A stretch of 64,000 nucleotides of DNA from Variovorax boronicumulans (GTDB taxonomy: Bacteria; Pseudomonadota; Gammaproteobacteria; Burkholderiales; Burkholderiaceae_C): assembly GCF_029892485.1 (NCBI RefSeq), contig NZ_JARXVG010000009.1:62001-126000 (forward strand). Reading direction: 5' to 3'. The number at the start of each line of letters is the position of its first letter. Position 1 is the first letter of the stretch. Below the pieces are notes generated by a model. The model was not told the origin of the DNA, did not search any database, and saw only the letters and a program-made list of their open reading frames with translations. A program made the translations under genes and the position numbers. Of the stretch, positions 25,256-36,041 are shown one piece after another.

Positions 25256-26094
25256 TGGGAAAATCCGCCGCCATGTCTTCCGCAACCGCCCCCACCGAAT
25301 CCTGGCCCTGGCCGCCGGCCATGCGCGCCAGCGCGGCCTGGCATGTGGCGGCCCTCGGCGCGGGCGTGCTGGTGCCGGGCGCGTGGCCGTGGGCCATCGG
25401 CGCGATCGTGCTCAATCACGCGCTGATCACCGGCGCCGGGCTCACGCCGCGCAGCAACCTGCTGGGCCCCAACGTCACGCGGCTGCCCGAGGCGGCGGCC
25501 GCCCGTCGCGAAGTGGCGATCACCATCGACGACGGACCGGAGCCCGAAGTCACACCCCGCGTGCTCGACCTGCTGGACGCGCACGGCCAGCGCGCCACCT
25601 TCTTCTGCATCGCTGAGCGTGTGCTGGCACACCCGGAACTGTCGCGCGAGATCGTGGCGCGCGGCCACAGCATCCAGAACCACACGGCGCAGCATCGGCA
25701 CAACTTCTCGTTCCTCGGGCCGCGCGGCTTCGCGAGCGAGATCGCGCGGGCGCAGGACATCCTGACCGAGGTCACCGGCCAGCGCCCGACCTGTTTCCGC
25801 GCGCCCGCCGGGCTGCGCAATCCGTTTCTCGAACCCGTGTTGCACCGCCTGGGCCTCTCGCTCGTGAGCTGGACGCGGCGCGGTTTCGACACGCGCGAAG
25901 GCGACCCCGCCAAGGTGATGGCGCGCCTCGCCCGCAACCTGCAGGCCCGCGACATCCTGTTGCTGCACGACGGCAACGCCGCGCGCACCGCCGAAGGACA
26001 ACCCGTTTTGCTGGAGGTATTGCCCTTGTTGCTCGAACGCCTGCGCGCCGATGGATTGCGCGCCGTGACCCTGTCCGAAGGGATGAAGCCGTGA
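25255..26094 (+). CDS. Polysaccharide deacetylase family protein
   Basis: A 279-residue NodB-homology (carbohydrate esterase 4) protein with one or two N-terminal hydrophobic segments that probably anchor it in the inner membrane. Catalytic motifs: ITIDDGPEPEVTP, GHSIQNHTAQH (metal His pair), FRAPAGLRNP in place of RxPY, and ILLLHDGN. ATG 25255 overlaps the MMPL stop (TGATG). A deacetylase is unusual in aryl polyene clusters, where a glycosyltransferase is more often found. It may deacetylate a sugar on the lipid carrier or belong to the envelope generally. Substrate unknown. Confidence 0.84.
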   Translation: MGKSAAMSSATAPTESWPWPPAMRASAAWHVAALGAGVLVPGAWPWAIGAIVLNHALITGAGLTPRSNLLGPNVTRLPEAAAARREVAITIDDGPEPEVTPRVLDLLDAHGQRATFFCIAERVLAHPELSREIVARGHSIQNHTAQHRHNFSFLGPRGFASEIARAQDILTEVTGQRPTCFRAPAGLRNPFLEPVLHRLGLSLVSWTRRGFDTREGDPAKVMARLARNLQARDILLLHDGNAARTAEGQPVLLEVLPLLLERLRADGLRAVTLSEGMKP

Positions 26095-26858
26095 GCGCCG
26101 TGATGTCGTCGCCGTCGACAGACAACGCATGGCGCGAGTTGCACGAAGCCGCGACCGTTCCCTACAAGAAGGGCGGCACTTTCGCCTGGCAGTTCGCACG
26201 CGGCAAGCTGGGGCGCGATCCGGTGTTTCGCGGCCTGCTCGAACGCGGGCTGATCGGTTCGGAGCATCGGCGCGTGGTCGACATCGGGTGCGGGCAGGGT
26301 CTCTTCGTGAGCCTGCTGGCGTCGATGAGCACGATGCAGAAGCAGGGGCGCTGGCCCGCTTCATGGCCGGCCACGCCGGCGGCTGCGGACTACACCGGCA
26401 TCGAACTGATGCCCAAGGACGTGGCGCGCGCCGAGGCGTCGGTCGGCCATCTGCAGCCGACGCCGCGCCTGGTGTGCGCCGACATGTGCTCGGCGGCCTT
26501 GCCCGATTGCGACCTGGTCGTGATCCTCGACGTGCTGCACTACGTGGACCTCACGGCACAAGAGGGCGTGCTGACGCGGGTGCGCGATGCGCTCCGGCGC
26601 GGCGGCAACCCGAAGGCCCGCCTGCTGCTGCGCGTGGGCGATGCATCGAGCCGGCGCGGTTTCGCGATCAGCCAGTGGGTCGACCACACGGTGACGCGCA
26701 TCCGCGGCCACAAGGTCTCGCCGACCTGGGGCCGTCCGCTCGCCGAATGGATGGCGCTGCTGCAGCGCCTGGGTTTTCGCGTGCAGAGCATTCCGATGAG
26801 CGAAGGCACGCCCTTCGCCAATGTGCTGCTGGTGGCCGACCTGGAGGCCACTGCTTGA
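26091..26858 (+). CDS. SAM-dependent methyltransferase
   Basis: A 255-residue class I methyltransferase. Motif I is RRVVDIGCGQGLFVSLLAS, motif II-like TGIELMPKD, and the motif IV region CDLVVILDVLHYVDL. The start is GTG 26091 overlapping the deacetylase stop. In aryl polyene clusters a methyltransferase often modifies the aryl head (O- or C-methylation); that role is inferred here. The protein is a little long in the middle, with a Trp/Pro/Ala-rich insert (GRWPASWPATPAA) before motif II. Confidence 0.84.
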   Translation: MSAVMSSPSTDNAWRELHEAATVPYKKGGTFAWQFARGKLGRDPVFRGLLERGLIGSEHRRVVDIGCGQGLFVSLLASMSTMQKQGRWPASWPATPAAADYTGIELMPKDVARAEASVGHLQPTPRLVCADMCSAALPDCDLVVILDVLHYVDLTAQEGVLTRVRDALRRGGNPKARLLLRVGDASSRRGFAISQWVDHTVTRIRGHKVSPTWGRPLAEWMALLQRLGFRVQSIPMSEGTPFANVLLVADLEATA

Positions 26859-27325
26859 CGGCGCCGCAAACGCTCGACCGCGCAGGCATTGCGCAGCGTA
26901 TTCCGCATAGCGGCGGCATGTGCCTGCTGGAGCGGCTCGAGAGCTGGGATGCGGAGGTGATCCGCTGCAGCACGACGACCCACAGGCTTGCGGACAACCC
27001 GCTGCGCACGGCCGGCGGATTGCTGGCCCCGAACCTCATCGAATACGCGGCGCAGGCCATGGCGCTTCACGGCGGATTGCTGGCTGCCGAGGGCAGCAGG
27101 CCGTCGGCCGGCTTTCTGGCGAGCGCACGCAATGTGCGGCTGGCCGTCGCGCGGCTCGACAACATCGAAGGGGCGTTGCACGTGCAGGCCCGGCGCCTGT
27201 CGGGCGACGAGCGGCAGGTCCTCTATGAATTCGCGGTGAACGCCGAAGACGGCCGCGCGTTGGCCGAGGGCCGGGCCGTGGTGGTCCTGAACACGCCGCT
27301 GGCAACAGAAAGCACCGCATCATGA
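26855..27325 (+). CDS. Hotdog 3-hydroxyacyl-ACP dehydratase-like protein
   Basis: A 156-residue hotdog-fold protein. IPHSGGMCLLERLESWD and LLAPNLIEYAAQAMALHGGL match the small dehydratases of aryl polyene clusters (ApeP type, from recall), which in known systems pair with a second dehydratase; here the partner would be the hotdog domain of the ligase fusion. No ATG is available. TTG 26855 overlaps the methyltransferase stop (TTGA) and gives the right N-terminus, so coupling explains the weak codon. The C-terminus overlaps the reductase start. Confidence 0.8.
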   Translation: MTAPQTLDRAGIAQRIPHSGGMCLLERLESWDAEVIRCSTTTHRLADNPLRTAGGLLAPNLIEYAAQAMALHGGLLAAEGSRPSAGFLASARNVRLAVARLDNIEGALHVQARRLSGDERQVLYEFAVNAEDGRALAEGRAVVVLNTPLATESTAS

Positions 27326-28053
27326 GTCTCGAAGGAAAACGCGCACTGATCACGGGCGCCAGCGGCGCACTCGGTGCGGCCATGGCCGAACGGTTTGCGC
27401 GGGATGGCGCGACAGTGCTGCTGCATGCCAATTCGCGGCCCGAAGCGGTCGAGCAATTGGCAGCTTCGATCACGGCGGCAGGCGGCAGGGCGGAATGCCA
27501 TGTGTTCGACCTGCGCAGCGACGAGGCCTCGGCCGCCGCGTGCGCGCGCATCCTGGAAGGCGGGGCGGTCCAGATCCTCGTCAACAACGCCGGCGTGCAT
27601 GACGACGCGGTGCTGCCGGGCATGCGCGCCGATCAGTGGCACAAGGTGATCGACGTGTCGCTCAACGGCTTCTTCCGTGTGACGCAGCCTTTGTTGCTGC
27701 CGATGATGCGCACGCGCTGGGGGCGCATCCTGAACATCTCGTCGGTGTCCGCGATCACGGGCAACCGGGGGCAGGTCAACTACGCCGCGGCCAAGGGCGC
27801 GCTCAACAGTGCGACCAAGGCGCTGTCGCTCGAAGTGGCGTCGCGCGGCGTCACGGTCAATGCGATTGCGCCGGGGATCATCGCTTCGCCGATGGCGGAT
27901 GCGGTGTTCGATCCGGCCGTCATCAACCAGATGGTGCCGGTGAAGCGGGCGGGAACGCCGCAGGAAGTGGCCGCGCTGGCGTCGTTCCTGGCCAGCGATG
28001 AAGCGGCCTATATCACCGGGCAGGTGATCTCGATCAATGGCGGGATGATCTGA
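27322..28053 (+). CDS. 3-oxoacyl-ACP reductase (FabG-like, polyene cluster)
   Basis: A 243-residue short-chain dehydrogenase that would reduce 3-ketoacyl-ACP with NADPH. The cofactor loop is TGASGALG (residues 11-18); the catalytic set is Asn near 115, Ser140 (ILNISS), Tyr154 and Lys158 (YAAAK); the C-terminus AAYITGQVISINGGMI is FabG-like. ATG 27322 overlaps the dehydratase stop. It is the last gene of the operon: a convergent gene follows after 15 bases, so the ketosynthase that normally lies beside it is absent from this locus. Confidence 0.9.
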   Translation: MSLEGKRALITGASGALGAAMAERFARDGATVLLHANSRPEAVEQLAASITAAGGRAECHVFDLRSDEASAAACARILEGGAVQILVNNAGVHDDAVLPGMRADQWHKVIDVSLNGFFRVTQPLLLPMMRTRWGRILNISSVSAITGNRGQVNYAAAKGALNSATKALSLEVASRGVTVNAIAPGIIASPMADAVFDPAVINQMVPVKRAGTPQEVAALASFLASDEAAYITGQVISINGGMI

Positions 28054-28054
28054 G

Positions 28055-28078
28055 GCCGCTGCCGGGCGTTACAGCGGC
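28055..28078. terminator. Possible bidirectional hairpin between convergent operons
   Basis: GCCGCTG (28055-28061) and CAGCGGC (28072-28078) form a 7-base stem with a 10-base loop between the reductase stop and the end of the ParA-like gene. There is no T run, so intrinsic termination would be weak. Confidence 0.3.
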
Positions 28079-28761
28079 AGCGTGTCGAACGCGGCGTAAG
28101 CCGTAGCCAGCCAAGACTTCACGCGCTGGCGTTCCAGCAGGCCCAGCGCATGCGCGCCTTCGCGATCGTTCACGGCTTTCCAGAAGCTCGTGTTCTGCGC
28201 ATCGATCTTCCGCATGCTGGCTTCGTGCAGACGCGGCAATGCAATGACCCGCGCGCCGTTCGCATTCGCCTTGGAGAGCGACTGCGAGGCCAGCAGCATC
28301 CCGAAGTCGCTGCCACGGCCGTAGTTCTGCACCACGATGTAGTTGGGCCGGTTGCCGAAGGTGTCGATCAGCGTGCCGAGCAGGTCGGTGGAGTCCTTGC
28401 CATCGTCCAGCACATGCCAGAAATTGACGGTCACGCCGATCTCGGCGAAGACGTCGAACAGGTCCGACTCCTTGATCCAGCGCGACAGCGGCGCCAGCGT
28501 CTGGGCCGCGAGGTCGACGATCACGCTTTGCTTCGGATTGCTTTCGAAGCCGTTCACGACCGTGTCGAGGCCTTCGTAGCTGTCGACCACGACGGGCGAG
28601 GCAAAGCCTTCGTAGAAGCGGGTGAACGAGCTGTGCGAGCGGTCGGTGTCGAAGCCGGTGAAAGGGCGACTGCGGTCGATGAAGTACTGCGCCAGGACGC
28701 GCGCCGTGACCGACTTGCCGACACCGCCTTTTTCGCCGCCGATGAAATTGATGGAGCTCAT
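28069..28761 (-). CDS. ParA/MipZ-like P-loop ATPase, orphan
   Basis: A 230-residue protein with the deviant Walker A GGEKGGVGKSVTARVLAQ (GG-X-KGGVGKS) at residues 8-16, the FDTDRSHSSF motif (Walker A' Asp) and SVIVDLAAQT (Walker B). These place it in the ParA/MinD/MipZ group. Proteins like this are often labelled mobilization protein in betaproteobacteria. There is no ParB, relaxase or plasmid gene near it, so a plasmid role is unlikely. It stands alone on the minus strand between the polyene-like operon and hipBA. Function unknown. Confidence 0.8.
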   Translation of the reverse strand: MSSINFIGGEKGGVGKSVTARVLAQYFIDRSRPFTGFDTDRSHSSFTRFYEGFASPVVVDSYEGLDTVVNGFESNPKQSVIVDLAAQTLAPLSRWIKESDLFDVFAEIGVTVNFWHVLDDGKDSTDLLGTLIDTFGNRPNYIVVQNYGRGSDFGMLLASQSLSKANANGARVIALPRLHEASMRKIDAQNTSFWKAVNDREGAHALGLLERQRVKSWLATAYAAFDTLPL

Positions 28762-28834
28762 GAGTTGCTGCTGCCTCGAATAGGTTGAGGGGTGAAAGGC
28801 CGGATCATTCTAGGGGCCGTGTTTTTCTGGTTGC

Positions 28835-30127
28835 CTATTTGCCGCGCTTGGCCATGCCTTGTAGCAAGGGGTGTGCCTGCAAGCGCTGCTGCAGCCGCTT
28901 TTTCCATGGCGCGGGCAGCGTCGAGGCGTCGATCATCCCGGGCCAGAGGCTGCGCGCAAGCCGTGCGGTGTCGGCGACCACACGCCGCACCAGCGGTTCG
29001 TGCAGGCCGGTCGAGAAGCAGAAGGCGCGCACGTTGGCGGGCGTGAAGAGGGCGGTGCGCCGGGGGGCTGCGGCGTTCGTCGGAAGGAGGGGAAGCGCAT
29101 GGCCGTCGACGCCCTGGATCGCTGCGTACGCGACGATGTCGTAGGCCGGCGCGAGCCGCGGCGCGATGCCGTCGGCATACAGCACGCCGAAGTTCTTCAG
29201 GTGGGCATCGGGGTTGCCGAGCAGGTCGTTCACCGCGAGGCGCCGCACGAGTTCGAGCACCGCTTCTTCGCCCAAGGAGGGGAAGGCCCGCATCGCGAGC
29301 GCCATGTCCAGGTAGCTTGCGCTGTACTTGTGCATCGGATCGACGGCGAGCACCTGCGCGAAGTCCTCGAAGTGGATGCGGCGCGCGCCGTCGCGGTCGA
29401 AGCGCGTGACGGCCAGGAATTCGGGCTCGTCGGGCAGCGCATAGCTGTGTTCGGCACTGATGGCAGAGAGCGGTGCCAGTTCGGCATCGCACACCTCGAC
29501 GCCCGCGGCGCGCGCCATTTGCAGCGACAGCATCTCGAGCTGCGGCATGTGCGGCCGGCCGGCCACGGGCAGCTTGGCGATCACGCGGGTGCTCGCGCCG
29601 GCCCGCGTGCGCGCCACGTAGCGACCGCCCTGGCGGCGCAGGCCCAGCTTGGGCTGCACGCCGGACACCGAGATGCCCTGGGGCATTGGCAACTCGACCA
29701 CCGACATCTCGAGCGCATCCTGGTCTTGCGTGATGAGCCGCTGCAGCGTGCCGCGGTCCACCGACACCGGCTTGGCGCTAATTGCGCCGGGCAGGTCGCC
29801 CCCGCAGGCCGCGAGCAGCTCGAAGTGGTCGGTCTCGCGGCAGCCGCGCAACTGCGCGATGTGGCTGCGCAGCACGCCCTCGGGCAGCAGGTTCTGGAAG
29901 AAGCGCGGGAGCTGTCCACCCTGGGCGTTGAAGAGCGGGTTCTTCACGTCGCTCCAGAGCGCCGCCTGCGTGGCGGGATCGCTCGCCACCATCGAGAGAG
30001 ACAGCACCTCCGCCGGAGGCGCGGCGATCAGCTCGGGCTCCGCCACGAAGCGGCACAGGTCGGCGTACTGGAAGAGCTTGCCGAAGCGCCGCGTGCCGAG
30101 TGAGATCTCGAGGATCTTGACGTTCAT
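28835..30127 (-). CDS. hipA: HipA-family serine/threonine kinase toxin
   Basis: A 430-residue kinase of a type II toxin-antitoxin module. Visible elements: the N-terminal HipA subdomain, the nucleotide-binding loop VSGVQPKLGLRRQG, IAKLPVAG with the ATP-contacting Lys, FLAVTRFDRD, and the catalytic loop GNPDAHLKNFGVLY with Asp and Asn in place, followed by LAPAYDIVA (metal-binding Asp). In known systems HipA phosphorylates aminoacyl-tRNA synthetases and causes growth arrest. The catalytic residues look intact. Start ATG 30127 overlaps the antitoxin stop by four bases. Confidence 0.9.
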   Translation of the reverse strand: MNVKILEISLGTRRFGKLFQYADLCRFVAEPELIAAPPAEVLSLSMVASDPATQAALWSDVKNPLFNAQGGQLPRFFQNLLPEGVLRSHIAQLRGCRETDHFELLAACGGDLPGAISAKPVSVDRGTLQRLITQDQDALEMSVVELPMPQGISVSGVQPKLGLRRQGGRYVARTRAGASTRVIAKLPVAGRPHMPQLEMLSLQMARAAGVEVCDAELAPLSAISAEHSYALPDEPEFLAVTRFDRDGARRIHFEDFAQVLAVDPMHKYSASYLDMALAMRAFPSLGEEAVLELVRRLAVNDLLGNPDAHLKNFGVLYADGIAPRLAPAYDIVAYAAIQGVDGHALPLLPTNAAAPRRTALFTPANVRAFCFSTGLHEPLVRRVVADTARLARSLWPGMIDASTLPAPWKKRLQQRLQAHPLLQGMAKRGK

Positions 30128-30444
30128 GGCGAGCGGCGCTTGTTGTTGGTGTAGGGCGGCGGGGCCGGAGCCTGCGCGACCGCATGGCCCACGCGGGTGG
30201 CGACGGGGCGGTAGCCGGGATCGGTGGCCGCGGTTTCGCCGAAACCCTTGGGCGCCAGTTGCAGTTCGAGCCCGAGCGCATCGACCAGCGCGAGCAACGA
30301 AGACATCTGTGGATTGCCTTGGAAGCTCAAGGCATTGCGCACCGAGCGTTCTGTGAGCCCAGAACGCAGCGCAATCTCGGCGGTCGAGAGGCCCGCCGCG
30401 TCGCGCCGCGCGGCCAGGGTGGTAATGAGCTCCTGTTTGTTCAC
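30124..30444 (-). CDS. hipB: HipB-like XRE antitoxin
   Basis: A 106-residue DNA-binding antitoxin. The XRE helix-turn-helix covers about residues 6-60 (LAARRDAAGLSTAEIALRSG, then TERSVRNALSFQGNPQMSSL), followed by a Pro-rich flexible tail that may contact the toxin. GTG 30444 is the start; the first palindromic operator overlaps it, as expected for autorepression. The gene immediately precedes and overlaps hipA. The tail is longer than in E. coli HipB. Confidence 0.87.
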   Translation of the reverse strand: MNKQELITTLAARRDAAGLSTAEIALRSGLTERSVRNALSFQGNPQMSSLLALVDALGLELQLAPKGFGETAATDPGYRPVATRVGHAVAQAPAPPPYTNNKRRSP

Positions 30445-30460
30445 GGAAATATATTACCGT
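30443..30460. promoter_or_regulatory. HipB operator candidate 1
   Basis: ACGGAAATATATTACCGT is an 18-base near-perfect palindrome (16 of 18 positions symmetric) overlapping the antitoxin GTG start. The AT-rich centre stands out in this GC-rich region. Confidence 0.55.
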
Positions 30461-30471
30461 AAATGTCGTTC

Positions 30472-30489
30472 GGGGAAACATATTTCCCC
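30472..30489. promoter_or_regulatory. HipB operator candidate 2
   Basis: GGGGAAA (30472-30478) and TTTCCCC (30483-30489) form an inverted repeat with a 4-base spacer, centred 29 bases from operator 1, roughly three helical turns. Its arms differ from operator 1, so two binding proteins or relaxed recognition are possible. Confidence 0.45.
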
Positions 30490-30512
30490 AACCATCAATG
30501 CTGTTCAGAAGG

Positions 30513-31271
30513 TTATTTCGGCAGCAGCGTGAAAAAGGGCATGACCACGCCCATGACCCAGTTCTGCCCGAAATCGAGTGCCGTGCGGCGGTATTTCTCG
30601 TCGGCCTGCGCAGCCAGCAGATCGAGCCGGGCCACCACTTTCGACAGTTCTCGGTCTGCCACGAGGTTGCGGCCGCGCTCGCTGACCTCGGTGGCCAGCA
30701 GCAGCGGCTGGCCGTCGGGGCCGGTCTTGGAGGAGATCAGCCAGAGCGAGATCTCGAAGTTGCGTGCGGCCCGGTAGCTGTTCTCGGCATCGACGCCGTC
30801 GATCATGGTCTGCTCCCAGGTGCCGCCGTTGGCCTGCTTGAGCATCGAGGCCCAGCCGACCACCAGCGCCGCGACGCGGTCGCTCTGGTAGGCCTGCGGT
30901 CCGGTCTCGAACGCCAGCCGGATCGCGTCGATGCCGGTGGCGCCGCGCAGTTCGGCGAGGTCGGGGCCTTTCAGCACCGCGTCCCAGGCGCGCTGGATGG
31001 CCTCGTCCATGCTGGCTGCCGACTTGCGCCATTCCCGCGGGTTGCGCCGGTAGAGGGTGGTCTGGACCCGCCGGATCGACTGCAGGTTGTCGCGCAGCGA
31101 AAGGTTCGCGATGCGGTTGGCGCCGGACTGCAACCATTCCTGGTTGGCATAGGGCTCGGCACGCTCGGTCGACCGACTCGCCGCGCAGCCCGCCAAGCCA
31201 AGCAAGGAGGCAACGCCGGCCAGAAGGCAGGTGCGTCGCGCGGCAAGGGGTAAAACAGGAGAAACACTCAT
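30513..31271 (-). CDS. Putative lipoprotein of unknown function
   Basis: A 252-residue predicted lipoprotein (signal with lipobox LLGLAGC, Cys at residue 29). The mature region is helical and mixed charge, with WLQSGANRIANLSLRDNLQS, YRRNPREWRKS and a C-terminal hydrophobic stretch NWVMGVVMPFFTLLPK. I do not recognise the family. It is divergent from smc, with 114 bases between the starts. Nothing in the context fixes its role. Confidence 0.7.
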   Translation of the reverse strand: MSVSPVLPLAARRTCLLAGVASLLGLAGCAASRSTERAEPYANQEWLQSGANRIANLSLRDNLQSIRRVQTTLYRRNPREWRKSAASMDEAIQRAWDAVLKGPDLAELRGATGIDAIRLAFETGPQAYQSDRVAALVVGWASMLKQANGGTWEQTMIDGVDAENSYRAARNFEISLWLISSKTGPDGQPLLLATEVSERGRNLVADRELSKVVARLDLLAAQADEKYRRTALDFGQNWVMGVVMPFFTLLPK

Positions 31272-31351
31272 GCCCTGACGTTATCATCCACGGCTGGGGC
31301 GGCGGCTCGCTTCAAGCTGCGGGCCCGTGCAATTTTTCTTACAAATCAATA

Positions 31352-31371
31352 CCTTGGCGTTAACGTCAAGG
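31352..31371. promoter_or_regulatory. Near-perfect 20-base palindrome upstream of smc
   Basis: CCTTGGCGTTAACGTCAAGG is symmetric at 18 of 20 positions about TTAA. It lies 14 bases before the smc GTG start and in the shared upstream region of the divergent lipoprotein gene. The core CGTTAACG with flanking TTG/CAA resembles sites of MerR-family LiuR-type regulators as I recall them. Confidence 0.5.
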
Positions 31372-31385
31372 CAGGCCGACAAGTC

Positions 31386-34901
<3,516 letters not shown>

Positions 34902-34915
34902 GTCGAGCGGCGCGC

Positions 34916-36016
34916 ATGAGCAATCTCACTCTCGCACTCTCCATTCTTGGGGGCCTCGTTCTCGCGGCCGTCGTCGGCTACGAAACCTTCATGTCGCGCC
35001 GCAACGCGCCACGCCAGCCGGACGCGGTAGATGTGGCGCAGGCCGACATGGAGCGTTCGATGGACTCGGGCGACGGCGTGGAGCCGATGCTGCACGTCGA
35101 TCCGAACCAGCTCTCGGCGCAGGACCGCCACGAGCCGCTGTTCGACCCCGACCTGCCGGCGCCCAGTGGTGTTCCGGTCGCCACCGGCGAGCGGCGCGGC
35201 GGGCTCGATCCGCTGATCGACGTGATCGCCCCGGTGTCGCTGGACGGCCTCGCCTCGGGCGACGCCGCCATCGCGGCCATGCCGCCGACCCGGCGCGCGG
35301 GCAGCAAGCCGGTCGCCATCGAAGGCCTCAATGAGCACACGGGCCAATGGGAGCCTCCGGTGGCCGGCCAGCGCTACAGCGCGTTCCAGGTCGGCGTGCA
35401 GCTGGCCAACCGCACGGGCGCGCTCAACGAGATCGAATACTCCGAGTTCGTGGTCAAGGCGCAGGCCTTTGCCGATGCGGTCAACGGCTCGCCGGAGTTT
35501 CCCGAGATGCTCGACGAAGTGGCCCGCGCCCGCGAGCTCGATCAGTTCGCGAGCGCGCACGATGCGCAACTGGGCTTCGTGTTGCGCGCGCTGCATGCGG
35601 CGTGGAGCCCGGGCTATGTGCAGCAGAACGCCGCGCGGCTCGGCTTCGTGGCCGGCATCATTCCGGGACGCATGGTGCTGCCGACCGGGGAGATCGGGTT
35701 GCCGCCGATCTTGGGGCTGGCGTTCGATACCCAGGCCGCACTGGCCGACGACCCTGCGCAATCGGCCATCCGCGAACTCAGCCTGAGCCTGGACGTGCCA
35801 CAGGTGGACCGCGCCGAAGAGCCGTTCCGCCGCATGCGCGAAGCCGCTGCCACGCTCGCGCGTGAGATGGACGGCGTCGTGACCGACAGCGACGGACAGC
35901 TGCTGCGCGACGAGACGATGGACGTCATCGGCAACGACCTCGAGCAGCTTTACGACACGCTCGACGCGCGCGATCTGGCGGCCGGTTCACCCTTGGCCCG
36001 CCGCCTCTTCAGCTGA
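34916..36016 (+). CDS. zipA: Cell division protein ZipA
   Basis: A 366-residue protein with one N-terminal membrane helix (SNLTLALSILGGLVLAAVVG), a charged and Pro-containing linker (about 30-140) and a C-terminal ZipA globular domain (from about 150: YSAFQVGVQLANRTGALNEI and the conserved GQLLRDETM near the end). ZipA tethers FtsZ to the membrane at the divisome. It lies 14 bases after smc and 25 before ligA, which supports co-transcription. Confidence 0.88.
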   Translation: MSNLTLALSILGGLVLAAVVGYETFMSRRNAPRQPDAVDVAQADMERSMDSGDGVEPMLHVDPNQLSAQDRHEPLFDPDLPAPSGVPVATGERRGGLDPLIDVIAPVSLDGLASGDAAIAAMPPTRRAGSKPVAIEGLNEHTGQWEPPVAGQRYSAFQVGVQLANRTGALNEIEYSEFVVKAQAFADAVNGSPEFPEMLDEVARARELDQFASAHDAQLGFVLRALHAAWSPGYVQQNAARLGFVAGIIPGRMVLPTGEIGLPPILGLAFDTQAALADDPAQSAIRELSLSLDVPQVDRAEEPFRRMREAAATLAREMDGVVTDSDGQLLRDETMDVIGNDLEQLYDTLDARDLAAGSPLARRLFS

Positions 36017-36041
36017 TCCGATTTTTTCGGGAGACACCCAC

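Noticed and set aside
28069..28761. ParA-like gene as evidence of an integrated plasmid
   Set aside because: No ParB, relaxase, replication or transposase gene is nearby, and flanking genes are chromosomal in style.
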